From positions 25,697,223 to 25,761,222 of the forward strand of contig NC_135556.1 in the NCBI RefSeq assembly GCF_964340395.1: a DNA stretch of 64,000 nucleotides. The letters are read 5' to 3'. The position numbers were made by a program, and so were the translations under genes. Below, piece after piece: positions 1-12,700 of this stretch (the first letter of the stretch is position 1; the number at the start of each line of letters is the position of its first letter). Under the pieces are notes generated by a model that was given only the letters and a program-made list of their open reading frames with translations, did no database searches and was not told the origin of the DNA. This DNA is from Glandiceps talaboti. Its lineage: Eukaryota > Hemichordata > Enteropneusta > Spengelidae.

Positions 1-556
1 TGTAGAGAGTACAATATGGCAAGCAGACCTGTAGTGCATGTAGAGAGTACAGTATGGCAAGCAGACCTGTAGTGCATGTAGAGAGTACAGTATGGCAAGC
101 AGACCTGTAGTGCATGTAGAGAGTACAGTATGGCAAGCAGACCTGTAGTGCATGTAGAGAGTACAGTATGGCAAGCAGACCTGTAGTGCATGTAGAGAGT
201 ACAGTATGGCAAGCAGACCTGTAGTGCATGTAGAGAGTACAGTATGGCAAGCAGACCTGTAGTGCATGTAGAGAGTACAGTATGGCAAGCAGACCTGTAG
301 TGCATGTAGAGAGTACAGTATGGCAAGCAGACCTGTAGTGCATGTAGAGAGTACAGTATGGCAAGCAGACCTGTAGTGCATGTAGAGAGTACAGTATGGC
401 AAGCAGACCTGTAGTGCATGTAGAGAGTACAATATGGCAAGCAGGCCTGTAGTGCAAGTAGAGAGTACAGTATGGCAAGCAGATCTGTAGTGCAAGTAGA
501 GAGTACACTATGGCAAGCAGACCTGTAGTGCATGTTACAGGAGTACAATATGGCAC
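1..556. repeat. 38-bp minisatellite, about 14 copies, cut by the window edge
   Basis: Unit begins TGTAGAGAGTACAGTATGGC and ends CCTGTAGTGCA. It is almost perfect from 1 to 420 and increasingly diverged towards 556. It lies in the CORO7 intron after exon 18 and probably continues to the left. Confidence 0.97.
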
Positions 557-626
557 ACAATAAATGATTTCAAATTGATAAATTTAAATTTAGTGAAAAC
601 TGGAACAAAAAAGTAAAAGTACTCAC

Positions 627-712
627 TTATTAAAGCCAAATATGACTAAGAGCTGTCCATTACAAGCATATATTAGTCTGGCACCTCGACTACCCTCTGG
701 TCCTGGTCCCTC
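627..712 (-). CDS. CORO7: CORO7 exon 18 (last one visible)
   Basis: Encodes EGPGPEGSRGARLIYACNGQ then LLVIFGFNK, parallel to coronin-7 EGPGPKGGRGARIVWVCDG..LLVSGF. Ends phase 2 at GTGAGTAC; the remaining exons would lie beyond base 1. Confidence 0.96.
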
Positions 713-3700
713 CTGGTGAACAGGATAGGAATGAAAATAAGGAAGGTTATCAATGTTGCAGAAAAACACACATTTGTCAAATGTGATTGTATTGTTCTCA
801 CACCATGCACAAGTTTTAAAAAAAGGTATTAATGTAGGCACTGATGATTATTATTGGTGAATTCATTTCAACATCAATTATGGCACAAACATAAATCCAC
901 CATATCAGTACTAAAAGGACACAACACATTGAATGCTGTCAGTTACACTGTAAGACAATGAATGCTGTCAGTTACACTGTAACACAATGAATGCTGTCAG
1001 TTACACTGTAACACATTGAATGCTGCCAGTTACACTGTAACACATTGAATGCTGTCAGTTACACTGTAAGACAAAGAATGCTGTCAGTTACACTGTAAGA
1101 CATTGAATGCTGTCAGTTACACTGTAAGACATTGAATGCTGTCAGTTACACTGTAACACATTGAATGCTGTCAGTTACACTGTAACACAATGAATGCTGT
1201 CAGTTACACTGTAACACAATGAATGCTGTCAGTTACACTGTAAGACATTGAATGCTGTCAGTTACACTGTAACACAATGAATGCTGTCAGTTACACTGTA
1301 AGACATTGAATGCTGTCAGTTACACTGTAACACATTGAATGCTGTCAGTTACACTGTAACACATTGAATGCTGTCAGTTACACTGTAACACATTGAATGC
1401 TGTCAGTTACACTGTAAGACATTGAATGCTGTCAGTTACACTGTAACACAATGAATGCTGTCAGTTACACTGTAAGACATTGAATGCTGTCAGTTACACT
1501 GTAACACAATGAATGCTGTCAGTTACACTGTAAGACATTGAATGCTGTCAGTTACACTGTAAGACATTGAATGCTGTCAGTTACACTGTAACACATTGAA
1601 TGCTGTCAGTTACACTAACACAATGAATGCTGTCAGTTACACTGTAACACATTGAATGCTGTCAGTTACACTGTAAGACATTGAATGCTGTCAGTTACAC
1701 TGTAAGACATTGAATGCTGTCAGTTACACTGTAAGACAATGAATGCTGTCAGTTACACTGTAACACAATGAATGCTGTCAGTTACACTGTAACACAATGA
1801 ATGCTGTCAGTTACACTGTAACACAATGAATGCTGTCAGTTACACTGTAAGACATTGAATGCTGTCAGTTACACTGTAACACATTGAATGCTGTCAGTTA
1901 CACTGTAAGACAATGAATGCTGTCAGTTACACTGTAAGGCAATGAATGCTGTCAGTTACACTGTAACACAATGAATGCTGTCAGTTACACTGTAACACAA
2001 TGAATGCTGTCAGTTACACTGTAACACAATGAATGCTTTCAGTTACACTGTAACACATTGAATGCTGTCAGTTACACTGTAAGACATTGAATGCTGTCAG
2101 TTACACTGTAACACATTGAATGCTGTCAGTTACACTGTAACACATTGAATGCTGTCAGTTACACTGTAACACATTGAATGCTGTCAGTTACACTGTAACA
2201 CATTGAATGCTGTCAGTTACACTGCAACATTGAATGCTGTCAGTTACACTGTAACACATTGAATGCTGTCAGTTACACTGTAACACAATGAATGCTGTCA
2301 GTTACACTGTAACACAATGAATGCTGTCAGTTACACTGTAAGACAATGAATGCTGCCAGTTACACTGTAAGACATTGAATGCTGTCAGTTACACTGTAAC
2401 ACAATGAATGCTGCCAGTTACATTGTAACACAATGAATGCTGTCAGTTACACTGTAAGACATTGAATGCTGTCAGTTACACTGTAACACAATGAATGCTG
2501 CCAGTTACACTGTAAGACATTGAATGCTGTCAGTTACACTGTAACACAATGAATGCTGTCAGTTACACTGTAAGACATTGAATGCTGCCAGTTACACTGT
2601 AACACAATGAATGCTGCCAGTTACACTGTAAGACATTGAATGCTGTCAGTTACACTGTAACACAATGAATGCTGCCAGTTACACTGTAAGACATTGAATG
2701 CTGTCAGTTACACTGTAAGACATTGAATGCTGTTAGTTACACTGTAACACATTGAATGCTGTCAGTTACACTGTAACACATTGAATGCTGTCAGTTACAC
2801 TGTAAGACAATGAATGCTGCCAGTTACACTGTAACACATTGAATGCTGTCAGTTACACTGTAACACATTGAATGCTGTCAGTTACACTGTAAGACATTGA
2901 ATGCTGTCAGTTACACTGTAAGACAATGAATGCTGCCAGTTACACTGCAACACATTGAATGCTGTCAGTTACACTGTAAGACAATGAATGCTGTCAGTTA
3001 CACTGTAAGACATTGAATGCTGTCAGTTACACTGTAAGACAATGAATGCTGTCAGTTACACTGTAACACATTGAATGCTGTCAGTTACTGTAAGACATTG
3101 AATGCTGTCAGTTACACTGTAACACAATGAATGCTGTCAGTTACACTGTAACACAATGAATGCTGTCAGTTACACTGTAAGACATTGAATGCTGTCAGTT
3201 ACACTGTAACACAACGAATGCTGTCAGTTACACTGTAAGACATTTTACCTTAATTGGTGATATAGATTTCCTGGGATTGTAGATCCTGACACGAGTATCT
3301 TTACTGACAGTTGCCAAATATACACCATCGGGACTCCATGTAGCATTGAAAATCTGTCAATTATAATTGCAAAGTTGTGAATGAGTTGATTTGGTTTGTC
3401 TATTAACAAATGTTGACATATCTGTATAAACACTGATAAGAGTCTATACCTCAAAACATCTTTTGATTATTACCATTTTTCTAATAGATTAAAATGATTA
3501 TACCATGCACGAACCAAGTTGAACATAAAATATGGAATCTATACTCTGTAAATTATTACTGTAAATTATTTTCTTGGCTATTTTTTTTTACCATGAATTA
3601 TTTTTTATACAACTTACTTGATCTGAGTGTCCCTGTAGTGTATACAACTTACTTGATCTGAGTGTCCCTGTAGTGTATACAACTTACTTGATCTGAGTGT

Positions 3701-6700
3701 CCCTGTAGTGTATACAACTTACTTGATCTGAGTGTCCCTGTAGTGTATACAACTTACTTGATCTGAGTGTCCCAGTAGTGTATACAACTTACTTGATCTG
3801 AGTGTCCCTGTAGTGTATACAACTTACTTGATCTGAGTGTTCATGTATACAACTTACTTGATCTGAGTGTCCCTGTAGTGTATACAACTTACTTGATCTG
3901 AGTGTCCCTGTAGTGTATACAACTTACTTGATCTGAGTGTCCCTGTAGTGTATACAATTTACTTGATCTGAGTGTCCCTGTAGTGTATACAACTTACTTG
4001 ATCTGAGTGTCCCTGTAGTGTATACAACTTACTTGATCTGAGTGTTCATGTATACAACTTACTTGATCTGAGTGTCCCTGTAGTGTATACAACTTACTTG
4101 ATCTGAGTGTCCCTGTATACAACTTACTTGATCTGAGTGTCCCTGTAGTGTATACAACTTACTTGATCTGAGTGTCCCTGTAGTGTATACAACTTACTTG
4201 ATCTGAGTGTCCCTGTATACAACTTACTTGATCTGAGTGTCCCTGTAGTGTATACAAGTTACTTGATCTGAGTGTCCCTGTATACAACTTACTTGATCTG
4301 AGTGTCCCTGTAGTGTATACAACTTACTTGATCTGAGTGTCCCTGTAGTGTATACAACTTACTTGATCTGAGTGTCCCTGTAGTGTATACAACTTACTTG
4401 TTCTGAGTGTCCCTGTAGTGTATACAACTTACTTGATCTGAGTGTCCCTGCAGTGTTATTCTTTCATCATACATCTCTAGATCCCAAAGTCTCATTGTCA
4501 TGTCATATGATGCTGATAATAACAAATCACTGGCCAACGGGTGAAACTTGACAAAGTAGATTTTTTCCATGTGTCCTTGAAGTAAATCAACATATGATAG
4601 CCATAGTCATAGTCAGTATACATTGACAGTATTTTTTATGTATATCAATCATCATTAAAGACAAATATCATTATGCCTAAACTAGATAAAGTTCATTTCA
4701 CATCTACAAATACATGGACCCAAATATATTCAAATATTGAGATAGCTCATCCATTAAATCACAATATTCACATCGATAAATCTTTTGTAGTAAACTCGTT
4801 ATTGTAGCTTGAAGTGAAAAAAAATGGAGACACTGAAAAATATTCCAATTGAATTCACAAATAATAGTCTGAACTCCATGTTAGATTTAGACACTTCTGT
4901 TGAATGGGGATGGGGGTGGGGGGGGGGGGGTAGCAGTCACCTTATGATCTTTCCAATCACAAATAATAGTCTGGACTCAATGTTAGATTTAGACACTTCT
5001 GTAGAATGGGGATGGGGGGGGGGGGGGTTAGCAGTCACCTTATGACCTCTCCAATCACAAATAATACTCTGGACTCAATGTTAGATTTTAGACACTTCTG
5101 TAGAATGGGGGTGGGGGTGGGGGGTTGCAGTCACCTTATGACCTCTCCAATCACAAATAATAGCCTGGACACCATTTTAGATTTAGACACTTCTGTTGAA
5201 TGGGGATGGGGGGGTTTAACAGTCACCTTATGACCTCTCCAAGATCTAAACAGATAAAGTTTTAGTTGTCTATCATTGAATTAAGCATTCAAAATCAAGC
5301 TCTTCCTTTCCATAGGTGCATGTCCCCCCTGACTTCATACACTAGATCTTACCTTTTAATATGATTTCTGGTTCAGTTAAAGTTTCTGTCAGTCCTCCCT
5401 CTGGTATTTCCCACACTCTGATGACAGCATCATCACATGCCACGGCTATCCTTCTGTTATTAAATGGATCCCATGCAAAGTCCATGACTGTGCTGCCATT
5501 TTGTAGAACTGGTAAACCTGTATCTGGTAACCGTCCAGGCTTCTTTAACTAAGAATGTAACAAATACAGGGTTAGGATTGGTTTCCTTTTTTGCTAATTT
5601 CTCATTTCAACTATTCCTCACAATATAGGTATGACATGGGGAAGGTAATTTGTGTAAAACTCATGACCTACACTCCGACCACTTTTCCCAGGAGAATACC
5701 CTGACTTAACACTGTAACTTTTCCTTATTTGTTTAACAGTTACTTTTGCTAAAAAAAAATAAGTCATGTGGCTTTACAATAATACATTTCAACAACAAAA
5801 GTAAATTTCTGGGTACCTCATCTGAAATCCTTCAAAACTAGCAATTTTAATGAAGCACATAACATCTCTTTTCAAAATTGGGTCTCTAGAAAATAAACAC
5901 TATACACTTTAGAGTAAGATAACCAATGATAATAATTCTATTTTCTTTTTGGTAGTATGATGTACTGATGTGATAACAACAGAAAAGATCAAATAAATCC
6001 TTACATCAAGTATAGCAATCAGTCCTCCTGCTCCAGACAATGGAATGGCAGCAAACTCACTGTTGGCATGGAAACCATCACATTCTCCAAATGTACTCAT
6101 ACTCAGGTTTCTAATATTACTGACGTGAGTGTTTTTATGTTGAGTAACTCCCTCTATATGGCGGAATTTGGATGTATACATTACATTAAATTTATTGGAT
6201 TTTGCTTGTGCCTCTTCTTGCCTTGGTGGTTCTTCCTGTGCTGCTGCATTCTGGGTCATTTCTGGAAGAGCATCAGGTCCACTGCTTTCAACCGCAGCAG
6301 ACTGTGTTGCATCATTATTTTCTCTGTCTGCTTCTTTTTCTACTGGAATGTTTTGTAATGAATTGTCATTTTCACTTTTCAGGTTTGGTTTGGTTGGAAG
6401 AGCTGGTTTGTCATTTGGCTGTAATGAGAAATGAGAGAGAACCGTTTTTTAAAGTACAAAGTCAGCACAAATTTGACCCTAATAATCTACTATTTTGACA
6501 GAGTGACACACACTGGTTATGTAATTGTTTCCACTTTTCCAAACTGAATTAAAAGAAATACTTATCCCCACAGCAATGAATATATGAATAACCCTTCCTG
6601 ATGTTGAACTGTCCACATAAAAATCTGCATGATGTGATCCTAAAATCTTGGTTGTAATACACATGGTGTGATGAAGATTATGGATACACATGCACTGCCC

Positions 6701-9700
6701 ACATATAAATATTTGTAAGAAGAAAATAGTAGAAAGGTATGAAGTAAGCTACTATAATTAGATGGATTGAACAGTTTCCAGTAATGGTTTTGGGTATATG
6801 ACAGTAGATATGAATCAATGAAAGATATCAAAATGTACAATATCTGCCAATAACTGGGCTTAAATGAAATTATCAAAGATTCAAACAAGTACCTTGGTTG
6901 GAATGTCAGGTTTTTTACTGGCCCCTTGCACATTGACAGTTCCTTCCTCCTTGACAGCAGTGTTTGAGGTAGTGTTGGTTGATTTCAGTACCTGGCTCCT
7001 TTTACTTGGTGTTGCTGAGCTTTGCTTTTTAGGGTTTAAACTAGTTGTTGAAACCTGAAACAAACAAATCAGCTGAAATTACCAGTCTTACAATATTTTG
7101 TAATTTACATACAGGTATGCCCTATTATCTCAATCAAACTACACTAGTACCAGGTCACCAATTATACAGATAGGTTGACTGGGGCACAATCATGGTTCAA
7201 ATTTTGCCCAAGGACTTCAGCCATTCAGAAACAAACCTGTAGATTCCTAGCTGACAACTCTAATGAACCATTCATTAGTTTTCGTATAGTCCTTTCGCAC
7301 ACCTTGTTGGTTGACTGAGTTTAACTGGGACACAATCATGGTTCAAATCTTGCCTAAGGACTTCAGCCATTCAGAAACAAATCACAGGAGTGAGGCTCAA
7401 ACCTGTAACTTGTAGATTCCAAGCTGACCACTCTAACCATTTGACCATCATGACTAAGATCTATGGGTTTGGAAACTTAGTACACCTTTCCTTGTATTAT
7501 CAGGAAAATATTAAATACAATTATTTTTGTTAATTTTTTGCATGTGAAATAACAACTTACTTGTGTATTTTGTCCCTCTAACCATTGGTCAGATGTCATG
7601 GCAGGTTCACCTGATAAAGTATCTGGAAACAAATCTTCATGAAAATCACGATATGTCTGTCCAGAAAATGAAATAACAAAAGTCAATTTTTTTTTAAATT
7701 CAAGTGTTATGTACTCTTATACATTTTTGTGTAACACTAATCTCGATTTTTTGTAACGCTAATCTAGATTTTTTGTAATGCTAATCTAGATTTTTTGTAA
7801 AGCTAATCTAGATTTTTTGTAAAGCTAATCTAAATTTTTTGTAACGCTAATCTAGATTTTTTGCAAATTGTTACAATATTATGGTACAACCCTTAACACC
7901 TAAGTAAAGTAAATGCATCTTCTGTTGTAAGATTTACCGTATTTTTAAAGAAATGTTGCAGAATAATTCACTGTTCTTGGTACTCAGTAAGTACTAGGTA
8001 CAGCTTACCTTTCTTGGTAATTAGTAAGTGATAGGAACAACTTGGTACTTGGTGATAGGAACAACTTGGTACTTGGTGATAGGAACAACTTGGTGCTTGG
8101 TAAGTGATAGGAACAACTTTGTACTTTGTAAGTTATATGAATAACTTACCTTTCTTAGTACTTGGAAAGTGATATGCACAACTTACCTTTCTTGGTACTT
8201 GGTAAGTGATACGAACAACTTACCTTTCTTGGTACTTGGTAAGTGATAGGCACAACTTACCTTTCTTGGTGCTTGGTAAGTGATAGTACAACTTGGTACT
8301 CAGTAAGTGATAGGCACAACTTACCTTTCTTGGTACTTGGTAAGTGATAGGTACAACTTACCTTTCTTGGTACAACTTACTTTTCTTTGTACAACTTACC
8401 TTTCTTGGTACTTGGTAAGTGATAGGTACAACTGCATGCTGTGTTAATTGCAACAATCTGTTTACTTCACCAGTCATCACATTTAAGGCTCTCTTGGGTA
8501 CCATGGCAACACCTTTTTGTTGTACATCACCCATGTAGTTAGATGCTGGTTTCAGGAACAATCCAAAATTGATTACAAGGAATTCTTAATAGTATTGGCA
8601 TAAACTATTGAAATGTAAGCAAACTAACAAAATAATTTATTTCTATGTCCCAGTACATATGTATAGTTCTGAAACACACACATGTCCTGTTTACACATAG
8701 GTAGCCTGTAAGATAAGTCTTATCACCCCAATAAGATACAACTTCACATGAAAGAGTACCCTGATTAAGGCTAAAAAAAGACATTATCTTTCATTCTAAC
8801 ACAGAGACATCCAAAAAGCCCTCCGAGAGCCTACACTATGTTTCCTATACATAAATTCTCTGCTCCCTGATTAGCAGCATTCATAGTCCTATGATAAATG
8901 ATTGCTATGATGTACAGTTCTGATAAATGATTGCTATGATGCACAGATCTGATATATGGAGATATAACTACATACCAATAATACTTTACACTGAAAGACA
9001 CATGTTCCTTGAAATCAGAAACATGTCTGTCAACAGAGCAATGTCAACTATAACTATACCAGGATTTCATCCATTAGATATGTAAATTAATTCAGAGAAC
9101 TTACCTAAAGTTATGTATGGATCACTGTCTGTTAATTCTAAAAACTTAACGGTAGTGTCAGCCTGAAAGATACAAATAATAACAGCTAAAGTAAATGTAG
9201 AGGAAGTCAAAGTTAAAAGGGGAATGTTTCGTATACCCAACCGAGTCACATTAGCACCCTCACACATGCAAGGGCATTCTTGTTTGAACAAAGTATGTTT
9301 TTCAAGTTTGTCAAATTAAATCATACTTACCTTTCCCGCCAAAAATAGCATATTAGTGTCAGGATCAAAGAATGGCATGATGGTCCTGCAAAATAAAATA
9401 ACAAGACTTTCATATTACATATATTGTAATGTTCCAGAGTTTTAAAAAAAATGGACCTAAGTGATGTAAATAAATATTGTAATCTCCCCAAGAATTTCTT
9501 AATTTCAGAGTATGGGCTTGTCATATTTTTCAGTACGTGAAACAAAATGTGGAACGTTTGATTTACATAATGAATACTGATGACATCTTGAATGCAAATT
9601 TTATACAAAAATTCAGAAATAGTTCTACATTCACATTTACATGTGTTGTAAACAATCCCTCAAGTATTCCAGCTTCTATGCAAAATGCTGCAAAAGTCAC

Positions 9701-12700
9701 CACCAGTGTTAACTATAGCTTATTATATCAAACTAATCTATTTGATAATTTAAGTCAATTCAAAGCAGAATATTATTTGTAAATCAGCTGACACCATGTA
9801 ACAAACTATAAGCAGGGATGATTGGTTGAAGGGCTTCTCTAAAAGTTGTGGCAACTGTCAGCAATTTGACAGTACTGATTCTAACAAACACTGAATTCTC
9901 AATACCTGAAATAACATTTTATGTCATGCTAGAGGGTCCAAATAAAACATTCAAAAGTTGACTTATTCTCAGTACCTGTAATAAAATTTTACCTCATGCT
10001 AGACGGTTCAAATAAAAAAAAAGAGTTGACCTACTCTCAGTACCTGTAATAAAATTTTACCTCATGCTAGAGGGTCCAAATAAAACCAAAAAAAAATTAC
10101 TTATGTGTAGCACATAGAGCTGAAGTCAGGGTGTCAACTAAGAATTGGATGATCGTTATTTTCATGACATGCCTTGGTGGTAAAAGTCTATTTCAGGTAA
10201 TGAGAATTTGGACTATAAACTATTTAGAACAAAAATGTTGAAAGATACACAGATATTAAAATCAGCTTACCCAGTTGATGAGTCCATGGATTCTGATGAT
10301 AATTTTGAACCCATGTTACGAGTGTCCCACAGGTAGAATTGTCTTTCACGTGACTGAGAAATAAAACAAAATTAAAGTATTTTGATAGGAAATCTAAAAA
10401 TACTAATTTTAGAATGGGTGTAGACTGTACTTACAATGCATGTAGACTGTACTTACAATGCATGTAGACTATACTTACAATGCATGTAGACTGTACTTAC
10501 AATGGATGTAGACTGTACTTACAATGCATGTAGACTGTACTTACAATGCATGTAGACTATACTTACAATGCATGTAGACTGTACATACAATGCATGTAGA
10601 CTATACTTACAATGCATGTAGACGGTACTTACAATGCATGTAGACTATACTTACAATGCATGTAGACTGTACTTACAATGCATGTAGACTGTACTTACAA
10701 TGCATGTAGACTGTATTTACAATGCATGTAGACTACTTACAATGGATGTAGACTGTACTTACAATGCATGTAGACTACTTACAATGCATGTAGACTGTAC
10801 TTACAATGCATGTAGACTATACTTACAATGCATGTAGACTGTACTTACAATGCATGTAGACTGTACTTACAATGCATGTAGACGGTACTTACAATGGATG
10901 TAGACTGTACTTACAATGCATGTAGACTGTACTTACAATGCATGTAGACTGTAATTACAATGCATGTAGACTGTACTTACAATGCATGTAGACTGTACTT
11001 ACAATGCATGTAGACTGTAATTACAATGCATGTAGACTGTACTTACAATGCATGTAGACTGTACTTACAATGCATGTAGACTATACTTACAATGCATGTA
11101 GACTGTACTTACAATGCATGTAGACTGTACTTACAATGCATGTAGACTGTACTTACAATGCATGTAGACTGTACTTACAATGCTGAATCCTGTGGACAAT
11201 AACATATCTCTATCACCTAGCCAACACACTCTGGAGTCTTTGATGTTACCATGACCATTTACTTCCTGTAAGAATATCAATATGTACTCAGTCAATGTTT
11301 TGCAATATGTACAAAGGGAATGGTGTTCATCTATATACATATGTTCATATATGCCCATTCTGTTCAAAAATCTATGACAGAAAAAATATTCATTTTAGGC
11401 ATAAATGTAAAGAATAATAACTGCACACAAGTCAGATAGTGTAGAGTATTTTCACCAAACTTGGTAAGTATAAAATCAACTGGCTGTGACCTGAAGTGTT
11501 ACTACTTACAGAAGCAATTGTCTGTGACCTTGGGTCAAATATTCTGACTTTTTTGTCTTTACTGGTTGTTGCTAGAAGAGATCCATCTTGTTTCCATGAC
11601 AACCCCTGAAGTTGGTCCTTTGGACCTTCAAGAACTGATACAGAATACAATAGATGTGTTATTAGCTAGTTCACTGGTTACAATCTATGTGTTATTAGCT
11701 AGTTCACAATCTATGTGTTATTAGCTAGTTCACTGGTTACAATCTATGTGTTATTAGCTAGTTCACTGGTTACAATAGATGTGTTATTAGCTAGTTCACT
11801 GGTTACAATAGATGTGTTATTAGCTAGTTCACTGGTTACAATAATAATAATAATAATCTTTATTGCAACCTTATCTATCATTTTAGATATCAGTATAGTA
11901 CAATAAAGTAAAAAAGAAAATGCTTATATTGACCATACACAAAAAACAGAGTAATTTCACAATGTGAAAATCAACATATACATGTAAATGTAATTGTCAA
12001 ATGTATATCACGAGGCAGCTGGTATATTTTTGTTCAAGTGGTGTTCTCGAATTTTGAATCCTTGTTGAATAAATGTACCTATTTCAACTAGTTTATTTGT
12101 GTCTTTTATTTTGAGAATCTTTATGAGATTATCCATGCTTGAACCAGAATATATATTTAATTGGTTAAAGAGTTCTTTCCTTTCATTTTGATATCCTGTA
12201 CAGCGTAATAACAGCGTAATAGATGTGTTATTAGCTAGTTCACTGGTTACAATAGATGTGTTATTAGCTAGTTCACTGGTTACAATAGATGTGTTATTAG
12301 CTAGTTCACTGGTTACAATAGATGTGTTATTAGCTAGTTCACTGGTTACAATAGATGTGTTATTAGCTAGTTCACTGGTTACAATCTATGTCAAAAGAGT
12401 ATGACATGTATTATGTATATTACAATCATTTTAATGTCTATGCTCTCTGTCAAAAAATCAAAATATATGCAAATCAACAATCTATCAACATCTGCATAAT
12501 CATAACAGTTGTAAATATTGTCCAAAACACATGCAACCTGACCTATTTTTTCTTGTTGTTGAGTGATATCCCATATTTTCACAGTTTTAGACACTGATGT
12601 TGCTAATATATTGTCAGCACTAGGATGAAACAAAACATTTTCAACTTTACGATCCTGTGTTGGCAGTGAGATTTCTGGAGTGGATAGACTTTCTGTCAGT

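Noticed and set aside
925-3243. Regularly spaced repeats as a CRISPR array
   Set aside because: Units are contiguous with no unique spacers, and the context is an animal gene intron.
4824-5233. Plus-strand frames in CORO7 intron 15
   Set aside because: Produced by the G-rich tandem repeat; no splice sites or similarity.
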